Below are positions 6,669 through 12,982 of a DNA stretch of 14,738 bases, piece by piece. Every line of letters starts with the position of its first letter. Within the stretch, counting starts at the first letter, position 1. The notes under the pieces are model-generated. The model had not been told where the DNA came from and searched no databases. It saw only the letters and a list, made by a program, of their open reading frames with translations. The stretch spans positions 1 to 14,738 of the forward strand of contig JAEDFR010000058.1 in NCBI GenBank assembly GCA_016297945.1, given 5' to 3'. The translations under genes and the position numbers were made by a program. This DNA is from Lachnospiraceae bacterium. Its GTDB lineage: Bacteria; Bacillota; Clostridia; Lachnospirales; Lachnospiraceae.

Positions 6669-8474
6669 TCACAGCATGTCTTCTTCATTCAGAAACAATA
6701 TTTTTGCATCATATGTCAACGGATTGCGCTCCATATAATCATAAAGTACAAAAACTCGTTTTTCTCTTTTCTGATAAGACGGATTATCTCCGAAAATATC
6801 ATATGTAAAGGGTTCCATGTGAGTCATCCGCACCATACTTTTAGCATCATATTCTTCATAGTTTTTGAGAATATGGCATCCGGTCTCCCGTCTCTTTACT
6901 TCCATTCGGTAAAAATAATTGATTGCGTCTTTGTCTGCAGACAAATCTGTAGAAAATTCCGGTCGGCTCTTGGCATTTTCCCGCAAATAAACATCCATGG
7001 TCAAAAGTTCCTTAACCAATTCCGGCTCACAGGCAGACACCGCACCTGCAAAATCCAAAAGCACATGATAGCGGTGCATTCTGGACGGTGTATTTATGAA
7101 ATAGTGCTTCTTTTCATAAAAATGTGCCAGCGCCTCATAGAGCGCAAAAGGCATTTCAAAAAAACGCTCCAGATAGGGAATGGTATAAGTGAACTGATTG
7201 CTGTTATAGTAAATTTCGACCATTTCTTCAATCTGCTTTAGTGTACAAATCTGCTCATAAGAAATCCATTTCGTGCATAGTACTTCATACGGAGGCTGTG
7301 ATGTATAGCAAATCCCATACTCTTTTTCCATTTCCTTCATATGGGAACCGCTCAAAACCTTTAAAAATCCAAGCTGTAATTGCTCGGGATGCATCCGGTA
7401 TACATCCGAAAAGGATTTCTGAAAACTTTCGTAGTCTTCATATGGCAGTCCCGCAATTAAATCCAAATGTATATGGATATTGTTTCCCCGGTGAAGTCTT
7501 GCAACAATCGTTCTCAATTTTTCAACATCCATGATACGTCTGATTTCCTGAAGAGTCTTTTCATTGGTCGTCTGTACACCAATTTCCATCTGTACGGCAC
7601 CGGGTCTTAATGTATTCAAAAGGCACAGTTCTTCTTCATTTAATAAATCCGCACCAATTTCAAAATGAAAATTTGTTATTCCATTATCATGCTCTTTGAT
7701 ATATTGCCATATTTCCATGGCATGTTGATGGTTGCAGTTAAAAGTCCGGTCAATAAATTTTACCTGTGGTACTTTACGATCCAGAAAAAACTGCAATTCC
7801 TTTTTTACCATTTCCATATCACGAAGTCTTACCTTCTTATCAATGGAAGATAGGCAGTAACTGCAACGAAACGGACATCCCCGTGACGTTTCATAGTAGA
7901 TGATTTTGTGTTCAAACGGTTTTAAGTCATGATACAGAAAAGGGATTGTACTTAAATCCGTCAGCTCCCGGTCTTCTGTTTTATACAATTCCATCCCTTC
8001 ACGAAAATGCAGACCTTTAATCTCTTTTAATGCCGCAACGTCATTTGCAAAAGCATTCCCACGTTGCTCATACAACTCGCGATAATACTCACATACTTCC
8101 AAAAAAGTCTGTTCGCCTTCTCCAATCATAATTCCGGTTAGCTCAGGGTAACTATTTAGAACTTCTTCTGTGCGGTATGATACTTCGGGCCCTCCCAGCC
8201 AGATAGGAACCCCCGGCATTATTTTTTTAATCTCTTTAACTAAAGTAAAGACCATGGACACATTCCAGATATAAACCGAAAAAAACAAGATGTCCGGCTT
8301 TTGTTTATAAATTGCACTTAGAATTTCATCCATTCGCTGATTGATGGTGTATTCAGCCAAAGAAATGTGCTCTTTTAATTCGGGCTGATAATGTATTGCA
8401 TACGAATAAAGGCTGAATAATGCCGGATTAGTATGAATATATTTTGAGTTAACCGCCACTAACAAAAATTTCAT
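6669..8474 (-). CDS. B12-binding-domain radical SAM protein, DUF4080 type
   Basis: This 601-residue protein has a Rossmann-like cobalamin-binding domain at the N-terminus (about 1-135, beginning MKFLLVAVNSKYIHTNPALF, with WLGGPEVSYRTEEVL near 92-106). A radical SAM barrel follows, with the 4Fe-4S cluster motif GCPFRCSYC (C200, C204, C207) after YYETSRG. The C-terminal ~200 residues match the DUF4080-type extension. Class B radical SAM enzymes of this kind make difficult methylations or rearrangements; the substrate of this subfamily is not known to me. I chose the ATG at 8474, where MKFLLVAV starts the Rossmann strand and AAAAGGAA lies upstream. An in-frame ATG at 8495 would add MKRNKLY. It is followed by nth and the exonuclease on the same strand, but the 215-bp gap leaves co-transcription open. 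Confidence 0.9.
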   Translation of the reverse strand: MKFLLVAVNSKYIHTNPALFSLYSYAIHYQPELKEHISLAEYTINQRMDEILSAIYKQKPDILFFSVYIWNVSMVFTLVKEIKKIMPGVPIWLGGPEVSYRTEEVLNSYPELTGIMIGEGEQTFLEVCEYYRELYEQRGNAFANDVAALKEIKGLHFREGMELYKTEDRELTDLSTIPFLYHDLKPFEHKIIYYETSRGCPFRCSYCLSSIDKKVRLRDMEMVKKELQFFLDRKVPQVKFIDRTFNCNHQHAMEIWQYIKEHDNGITNFHFEIGADLLNEEELCLLNTLRPGAVQMEIGVQTTNEKTLQEIRRIMDVEKLRTIVARLHRGNNIHIHLDLIAGLPYEDYESFQKSFSDVYRMHPEQLQLGFLKVLSGSHMKEMEKEYGICYTSQPPYEVLCTKWISYEQICTLKQIEEMVEIYYNSNQFTYTIPYLERFFEMPFALYEALAHFYEKKHYFINTPSRMHRYHVLLDFAGAVSACEPELVKELLTMDVYLRENAKSRPEFSTDLSADKDAINYFYRMEVKRRETGCHILKNYEEYDAKSMVRMTHMEPFTYDIFGDNPSYQKREKRVFVLYDYMERNPLTYDAKILFLNEEDML

Positions 8475-8525
8475 ATATAATTTATTCCTTTTCATAATCG
8501 ATAAAGTACCAGAGGCTTAAGGTCA

Positions 8526-8555
8526 TACTTTTCGTGCTTACATGAGCACAAAGTA
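8526..8555. repeat. Hairpin and first copy of an imperfect 18-nt direct repeat
   Basis: TACTTT and GTGCT (separated by TC) pair with AGCAC and AAAGTA around the 6-nt loop TACATG, an 11-bp stem with a 2-nt bulge. The segment 8538-8555 recurs at 8766-8783 (15 of 18 identical). There is no U-run on either side, so it is not a normal terminator. It lies in the probable 5' leader of the radical SAM gene. Confidence 0.45.
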
Positions 8556-8662
8556 CGAAGTAATTCTAAGATATCACATAATACATTCAGATTACTATAT
8601 TTAACATATATCATCATACCACATTTTTTCAAATGAAACCTTAGGATTTCCTTGGAAACCGA

Positions 8663-8692
8663 TTGACTCTTATTGTGCGGGGAAACTATAAT
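8663..8692 (+). promoter_or_regulatory. Sigma-A-type promoter for the HD-GYP gene
   Basis: TTGACT (8663-8668), 18-nt spacer, TATAAT (8687-8692). Transcription should start near 8699 and give a leader of about 200 nt before the HD-GYP start at 8901. The rest of the 8475-8900 stretch holds two similar 18-nt segments, a weak 41-codon ORF and a few hairpins, and no other gene I can support. Confidence 0.75.
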
Positions 8693-8753
8693 AATGATAT
8701 CAGGATCAAAAGTGCAAAACATGAGAAAGTAGCCCGATTGGGGCGCATTTCGA

Positions 8754-8879
8754 ATGTTTTTAGGATTACAAGAGCACAGAGTGCATAGCAATCGACAAAG
8801 GGCTAAAGAAATTAGCGGACTACAAACCGCAATTCATGAATTGCAGTTTCAAATTAATGAATTAAACGAGTATAAATAA
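8754..8879 (+). CDS. Possible 41-residue coiled-coil leader peptide or gene remnant
   Basis: The ORF begins MFLGLQEHRVHSNRQRAKEI and continues SGLQTAIHELQFQINELNEY-K. The C-terminal half has clean heptads (I-L-I-L-I-L spacing) typical of a coiled coil, better organised than expected by chance. It lies between the strong promoter and the HD-GYP gene, ending 21 nt before it. Against it: only GGGG about 10 nt upstream as a ribosome site, in-frame stops immediately upstream, and no recognisable family. The same DNA contains the 16-bp palindrome GCAATTCATGAATTGC (8829-8844), so RNA or DNA structure may explain it instead. It could be a leader peptide, a truncated gene end, or chance. Confidence 0.3.
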   Translation: MFLGLQEHRVHSNRQRAKEISGLQTAIHELQFQINELNEYK

Positions 8880-8880
8880 A

Positions 8881-8902
8881 ATAGAAATGGAGGAATTTCT
8901 AT
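8881..8902 (+). promoter_or_regulatory. Hairpin presenting the HD-GYP Shine-Dalgarno in its loop
   Basis: ATAGAAAT (8881-8888) pairs perfectly with ATTTCTAT (8895-8902), leaving GGAGGA as the whole 6-nt loop. The last two stem bases are the A and T of the start codon. An AU-rich stem of this sort may be only marginally stable and could tune translation of the downstream gene. Confidence 0.55.
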
Positions 8903-9980
8903 GAAAAAGGTATTGCTTTCTGACCTAAAAAACGGAATGATCACAGCGGAAGATGTCTTTTCCTTAGACGGTCAGTTGGTTGTTCCAAAGGGGATTGCAC
9001 TAACAGAAAATTTAATTGCCAGAATTTTTTCTTTTGATATTTTTTCCATCCGGGTGGAAGATGTAGTTTTATCATCCAATCTGGATGTTCCTAACGGTGC
9101 AGAAATGTCATACGCCCAAAAAGTAAAATCTTCTCCCGAATTTGCCGTGTTTCAGGAAGATTTTAGAAAAAATGTTGAAAAGCTGGAATTTGCATTTAAT
9201 TCTTTGGTTGAAAAAAATTCAGAATTTGATCCAAGTGTGATTTTGGAAGATACTCTAAAGATGATAAATCACCGTTCTTCTCCTACCGGTATCATGGATT
9301 TGATGCTCAATATGCAGGAGTATGATGATTGTACCTACGCACACTCTCTAAATGTTGCCATGATTTGTAATATTTTCGCGAGCTGGCTTCACTTTACTCC
9401 TGAAGACAGAGAACTGGCAACTGCCTGTGGTTTGTTTCATGATATCGGAAAATTAAAAATTCCTCGTGAAATCATCCAAAAGCCCGGTAAATTAACACCA
9501 GAAGAATTCCGTGTCATCAAAACCCATCCTCTTCATTCATATAAAATGATTTCTCAATTTCAGCTATCGGATGAGGTTAAAAATGCCGCATTGATGCATC
9601 ACGAGCGATGTGACGGTTCCGGCTATCCCTATGGTTTTTCTTCTGACAAAATTACACGTTTTGCCCAATTAGTAGCCATTGCTGATGTTTATGAAGCTAT
9701 GACCAGTAATCGTTCATATCGTGATGCTTTATGTCCTTTTCGTGTAATTACTCATTTTGAAAATGACGGTTTGCTCAAATATGATCCCGGCTTTTTATTA
9801 ACTTTTTTGGAAAATGTCGTTAATACTTTTTTAAATCAAAAGGTACGATTGAGCAATGGTTTAGAAGGGAATATTATCTATATCAATCCGATTGCCCTTT
9901 CCAAACCCACTGTTCAGATTGGCGAAAAATTCATTGATTTAAAGTTAGTGGATGATATTGAAATTGCTGCGATCATTTAA
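8901..9980 (+). CDS. HD-GYP domain protein, probable c-di-GMP phosphodiesterase
   Basis: This 359-residue cytosolic protein has an N-terminal ~135-residue region without a recognised receiver domain (starts MKKVLLSDLKNGMITAEDV, as in many stand-alone HD-GYP proteins). The HD-GYP domain (about 140-310) follows, with the metal-binding set H148, H180-D181 (GLFHDIGKLKIP), H209, H233-H234 and D262, and the signature HHERCDGSGYP (233-243, GYP at 241-243). This family hydrolyses cyclic di-GMP to pGpG or GMP. A C-terminal ~50 residues (KVRLSNGLEGNIIYINP) form a small beta-rich end. GGAGGA lies 6 nt ahead of the ATG, inside a hairpin loop. A strong promoter lies at 8663-8692 and a terminator-like hairpin follows. 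All catalytic residues are present, so it is probably active; activity is inferred. Confidence 0.93.
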   Translation: MKKVLLSDLKNGMITAEDVFSLDGQLVVPKGIALTENLIARIFSFDIFSIRVEDVVLSSNLDVPNGAEMSYAQKVKSSPEFAVFQEDFRKNVEKLEFAFNSLVEKNSEFDPSVILEDTLKMINHRSSPTGIMDLMLNMQEYDDCTYAHSLNVAMICNIFASWLHFTPEDRELATACGLFHDIGKLKIPREIIQKPGKLTPEEFRVIKTHPLHSYKMISQFQLSDEVKNAALMHHERCDGSGYPYGFSSDKITRFAQLVAIADVYEAMTSNRSYRDALCPFRVITHFENDGLLKYDPGFLLTFLENVVNTFLNQKVRLSNGLEGNIIYINPIALSKPTVQIGEKFIDLKLVDDIEIAAII

Positions 9981-10021
9981 TACAAAGAAAAAGTCTACTA
10001 TCGAATTATTAAGATCTGATT

Positions 10022-10061
10022 AAGCTTTTGCAGAATAATTTTAATATATCTGCGAAAGCTT
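10022..10061 (+). terminator. Terminator-like hairpin after the HD-GYP gene
   Basis: AAGCTTTTGCAGA (10022-10034) pairs with TCTGCGAAAGCTT (10049-10061) over 13 bp with a single G-U pair and a 14-nt AT-rich loop. It is followed by a short TT before AAAT. The U-run is weak, so termination may be partial, but the next gene has its own promoter. Confidence 0.6.
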
Positions 10062-10081
10062 TTAAATATGCCTATACGTCG

Positions 10082-10110
10082 TTGATTCTGCATTTATTAT
10101 CCGATATAAT
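10082..10110 (+). promoter_or_regulatory. Sigma-A-type promoter for the HD-domain / PF06541 pair
   Basis: TTGATT (10082-10087), 17-nt spacer, TATAAT (10105-10110). Transcription should start near 10117, about 20 nt before the ATG at 10138, which has AAGGAG at optimal spacing. Confidence 0.75.
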
Positions 10111-10137
10111 ATCTTCATTGGTAGCAAGGAGAATTCT

Positions 10138-10608
10138 ATGAATCTGCAAAAAAAGAGTTTCAACGAGGAAGAACGGAAAATCTTTTTCTCTGTATTAAAA
10201 GAAATTTCCAAAAATTCTCGTTTTCATGAATGCAATAACTATATACAGCACGGCAATACAACTGTCAAACGACATTGTATCCGTGTAGCTGCAACTGCTT
10301 ATTATATTGCATTAAAAGCGGGCATCAAAGTAAATGAAAGAGAATTGATCCGTGGAGCTTTACTTCATGATTATTTTTTATATGACTGGCATGAAAAACT
10401 ATTGCGAAATCAAATCCATGGATTTACACATCCCAAAACGGCTTTGCAGGAAGCACTAAAAGATTTCACACTCTCAAAACGAGAAGAAAATATGATTTTA
10501 CATCATATGTTTCCATTAACTCCTTGTCCTCCGAAATATAGGGAAGGCTGGCTACTCTGCCTCGCTGATAAGATCTGCGCAACCAGAGAAACCATAAATC
10601 GAAGATGA
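10138..10608 (+). CDS. HD-domain phosphohydrolase-like protein
   Basis: This 156-residue cytosolic protein is a small, single-domain HD superfamily member. It has H46 (VKRHCIRVA), the paired metal ligands H77-D78 (GALLHDYFLYDWH), H98 (FTHPKTAL), the H122-H123 pair (ILHHMFP) and D144 (LADKICA). The HD superfamily includes metal-dependent phosphohydrolases acting on nucleotides and cyclic nucleotides. This one lacks the GYP signature, so c-di-GMP should not be assumed as substrate. Start: ATG with AAGGAG 6 nt upstream, about 20 nt from a predicted transcription start. Its stop overlaps the next gene's start as ATGA, so the two products are made from one message, probably in fixed ratio, and may act together at the membrane. 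Confidence 0.9.
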   Translation: MNLQKKSFNEEERKIFFSVLKEISKNSRFHECNNYIQHGNTTVKRHCIRVAATAYYIALKAGIKVNERELIRGALLHDYFLYDWHEKLLRNQIHGFTHPKTALQEALKDFTLSKREENMILHHMFPLTPCPPKYREGWLLCLADKICATRETINRR

Positions 10609-11405
10609 TACATTTTTTACAAAATTTTCAATTTATACATCTGGATCTTGCTACTCTGATCTGTGTCCTGATGTGGTACAGTTTTTTAGGGTGGTTGTAT
10701 GAGTCTACTATTTTTTCGCTTTGTGAACAGGGGCTTTTTATGAACCGTGGATATTTCATCGGTCCCTATTGTCCAATCTATGGCGTAGCCTGTATTATGA
10801 ACCTTTATCTACTGGAAGGCATTACAAGTGGTTTCCGCATCATCTTATTATCCGGTCTGTCTATCTGTGCAATTGAATATATCACATCGTATACATTGGA
10901 GAAGCTGTTTGGCACCCGCTATTGGGATTATAGTTACTATCCTCTCAATATCAATGGTCGCATCAGTGTCGTATCCGGTTTTTTCTTTGGCATTGTATCC
11001 TGGGTTTTAATCAAATGGTTACATCCGCTAACTTTACATATGTTGTCACATGTTTCTATGAAATCTCGTGTAATTGCTGCAATCGGTTTTACCGTTATTT
11101 TTGTTTTCGATGCAACTTTTACAATCGTAAGTATGTGTAATCTCAACAAAAAATGTAAAGCCCTTTATGATGCATGGGATGAACATGTGGAAAACGGACT
11201 GGATATTTTAAATGCCAAAAAAGACAGTTTAAATCGATTTACCATCGTCCGAAAAGGAAAAAACATTGTGGTACGATTAAAAGGTGTAAACAGGACTTTC
11301 GTTGAACTGGAAACCAGATATCTGAAGGTATTCCCTCAATTTAAACACGTAAAATATGGCGTAGTTATCGAAAAACTAAAAGATACCATACGCCGTAATA
11401 AATAA
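10605..11405 (+). CDS. PF06541 (CmpB-type) multi-pass membrane protein, putative ABC transporter permease
   Basis: This 266-residue membrane protein has about five transmembrane segments (roughly 14-36, 50-70, 77-97, 121-140, 156-178) and a basic, soluble C-terminal part (about 180-266). Family marks: YSFLGWLYESTIFS (25-38), NRGYFIGPYCPIYG (47-60) and RYWDYSYYPLNINGRIS (105-121), all typical of the CmpB-type family often annotated as a putative ABC transporter permease. No ATPase gene is nearby and transport is not established for the family. Translation starts inside the HD gene (ATGA), and no separate ribosome site is obvious, so coupling is likely. Downstream is the 263-bp inverted-repeat element, whose inner hairpin probably ends this transcript. 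Confidence 0.9.
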   Translation: MIHFLQNFQFIHLDLATLICVLMWYSFLGWLYESTIFSLCEQGLFMNRGYFIGPYCPIYGVACIMNLYLLEGITSGFRIILLSGLSICAIEYITSYTLEKLFGTRYWDYSYYPLNINGRISVVSGFFFGIVSWVLIKWLHPLTLHMLSHVSMKSRVIAAIGFTVIFVFDATFTIVSMCNLNKKCKALYDAWDEHVENGLDILNAKKDSLNRFTIVRKGKNIVVRLKGVNRTFVELETRYLKVFPQFKHVKYGVVIEKLKDTIRRNK

Positions 11406-11431
11406 TCTATTCTCTGCCATCGTTTCTCACT

Positions 11432-11694
11432 CGCAATCTTTGCGGGATGGCAGCCGCCCATACAAAAAAATATCTTTGCCGCTTCATACTTCGGTTTCCG
11501 GTATTTCTATGCGGCATGCTCACAAAGTATTTATTAAATGCCCGGTTTCAAAACTCAGACTTCGTCTTCAAACAGTTGAAACCGGGCATTATTTTTGTTC
11601 GCTTATGCCGCTAAGAAATGCCAAGAAACCTCGCCAAATTCCGCGGGCAAAGATATTTTTTTGTATGGGCGGCTGCCATCCCGCAAAGATTGCG
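11432..11694. repeat. 263-bp inverted-repeat (MITE-like) element between convergent genes
   Basis: The outer arms, 11432-11480 and 11646-11694, are a perfect 49-bp inverted repeat (starts CGCAATCTTTGCGGGATGGC). Further in, GGTATTTCTATGCGGCAT (about 11497) pairs imperfectly with ATGCCGCTAAGAAATGCC (about 11605). The centre is a perfect 15-bp stem. Almost the whole 301-bp gap can therefore fold into one long hairpin. No transposase is encoded and I see no clear target-site duplication. The arms are GC-richer than the flanks. It may be a non-autonomous mobile palindrome or a large bidirectional terminator. Confidence 0.8.
11537..11590. terminator. Inner hairpin, probable bidirectional terminator
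   Basis: AATGCCCGGTTTCAA (11537-11551) pairs perfectly with TTGAAACCGGGCATT (11576-11590), with a 24-nt loop that itself contains AGAC-TTC-GTCT. On the plus strand the stem runs into ATTATTTTTG, a good U-rich tail. On the minus strand the tail (TTTAATAAAT) is weaker. It serves the convergent PF06541 and alcohol dehydrogenase genes. Confidence 0.7.
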
Positions 11695-11706
11695 AACCGT
11701 GGGATT

Positions 11707-12885
11707 TTAATAAGCCATCTTGTATATATCAAGCATTTCGTCATATCCCAGCTTCATATATCCGCTTAAAACACGAGTCTTGTTACGTGAACATCCAAGT
11801 GCAAGTGCTTCTAAGCTTTCTTCTTTCACATCCAGCTCTCTTAAGCTTGTGGGCATTCCCAAATTCTTATAATATTGCTCCTGAAGATCAATAGCTTTTT
11901 CTATGGTCTTTTCGGGATGCTCAAAATTAATATCCAAATTCCACACACGGGAAGCATACTGTAACCATCTGGAAATATTTGCTTTATAAACATATCTTGC
12001 CCAGCTGCACCATAAGGCTGCGAGTCCTGCGCCATGAGCAACCTGCGGATACATTCCGGATACTTCGTGCTCAAACTGATGAACTGTTAAAAGAAAACTT
12101 CTGCCGCACTGTGTCAATCCGTTGTGTGCAAGAGAAGAAGCCCACATCATATTGGCTCTGGCCTCATAGTCACAAGGATTTTTCAGACAATCATCGCCAG
12201 CTTTCATAACACTTTTTATCACAGCTTCCGCAATGGAATCCGTCAAATAGGTATCTTCACCGGGACAGAAATATCTTTCTATGGTATGCATGGCAATGTC
12301 AACCGCGCCACATGCAGTCTGATATGCATTTACGGTATAGGTCAATTCCGGATTTTCAATTGCAAAATCCATTCGGTTGCAGGAACATCCGTATCCCATT
12401 TTCTGACCGGTTTCTGCATTGGTAATGACGCAAGAATTGGACATCTCTGAACCTGCTGCCGACAATGTCAGAATAGCTCCTTTTCTCAATGTTTTAGCCG
12501 GCACTGCCTTTTGCAAAGAAAAATCCCAGACATCAACATCCGGATTGGCTACTCCGTTAGCAATATCTTTTGCCGAATCCATAACCGATCCGCCACCAAC
12601 AGCCAACACAAAGTCTACACCCTCCTGTTTACAAAGTTCAATTCCTTTACGTACCAGCGAAAGTTCGGGATTGGCTACCACACCACCTAATTCAACATAA
12701 GCAATCTGCTCTTCATCCAGACATTTTCTGACCCTGTCAAGTAATCCGCTTTTTTGGGCTGACTGTCCGCCGTAGTGGAGCAAAACCTTGTGAGGATGAT
12801 ACTCTGCTACCAGCTTGCCAACCTTTAATTCTTCATCTTTTCCAAAATAAACCTTAGTTGGTGTTTCATAAATAAAATTATCCAT
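11707..12885 (-). CDS. Iron-containing alcohol dehydrogenase (butanol dehydrogenase-like)
   Basis: This 392-residue cytosolic group III alcohol dehydrogenase of the BdhA/YqhD branch interconverts aldehydes and primary alcohols with NAD(P)H. The nucleotide-binding motif is AVGGGSVMDSAKD (95-107). The metal ligands, by family comparison, are D196 and H200 (CGAVDIAMHTIERYF), H269 (TVHQFEHE) and H284 (VAHGAGLA). Length is normal for the family. The ATG has GAGAGG 7 nt upstream. The gene stops 12 bp from the inverted-repeat element and starts 97 bp after the GGDEF gene; that gap shows neither a clear terminator nor a strong promoter, so read-through is possible. In a fermentative anaerobe it would dispose of reducing power or detoxify aldehydes. 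Preferred substrate is not decidable. Confidence 0.95.
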   Translation of the reverse strand: MDNFIYETPTKVYFGKDEELKVGKLVAEYHPHKVLLHYGGQSAQKSGLLDRVRKCLDEEQIAYVELGGVVANPELSLVRKGIELCKQEGVDFVLAVGGGSVMDSAKDIANGVANPDVDVWDFSLQKAVPAKTLRKGAILTLSAAGSEMSNSCVITNAETGQKMGYGCSCNRMDFAIENPELTYTVNAYQTACGAVDIAMHTIERYFCPGEDTYLTDSIAEAVIKSVMKAGDDCLKNPCDYEARANMMWASSLAHNGLTQCGRSFLLTVHQFEHEVSGMYPQVAHGAGLAALWCSWARYVYKANISRWLQYASRVWNLDINFEHPEKTIEKAIDLQEQYYKNLGMPTSLRELDVKEESLEALALGCSRNKTRVLSGYMKLGYDEMLDIYKMAY

Positions 12886-12982
12886 TTCGTTTCCTCTCTT
12901 TTGTACTCCTGTTTTACAATAAGTTGATTCTATTACAGCTTACCTGGTTCTCGCATGACCTTTTGACTCCGGTTTCATAATA

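Noticed and set aside
6483..7241. 252-codon plus-strand ORF opposite the radical SAM gene
   Set aside because: Antisense shadow: most of it lies opposite the DUF4080 gene, and its Cys-Phe-rich start is the reverse reading of the 12-nt repeat upstream of nth.
8492..8791. 99-codon minus-strand ORF ending in an ATGA overlap with the alternative radical SAM start
   Set aside because: It starts with TTG without a ribosome site, contains two Cys-rich similar ends derived from the 18-nt direct repeat, overlaps a strong opposite promoter, and matches no family I know. Probably a chance frame.
8693..8900. c-di-GMP riboswitch in the HD-GYP leader
   Set aside because: I looked for the GEMM-I and GEMM-II core motifs and could not find them. 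The leader has hairpins but no recognisable aptamer.
11440..11894. Plus-strand ORFs across the inverted-repeat element
   Set aside because: They are read through palindromic DNA and into the antisense of the alcohol dehydrogenase gene, with no ribosome site and no family resemblance.
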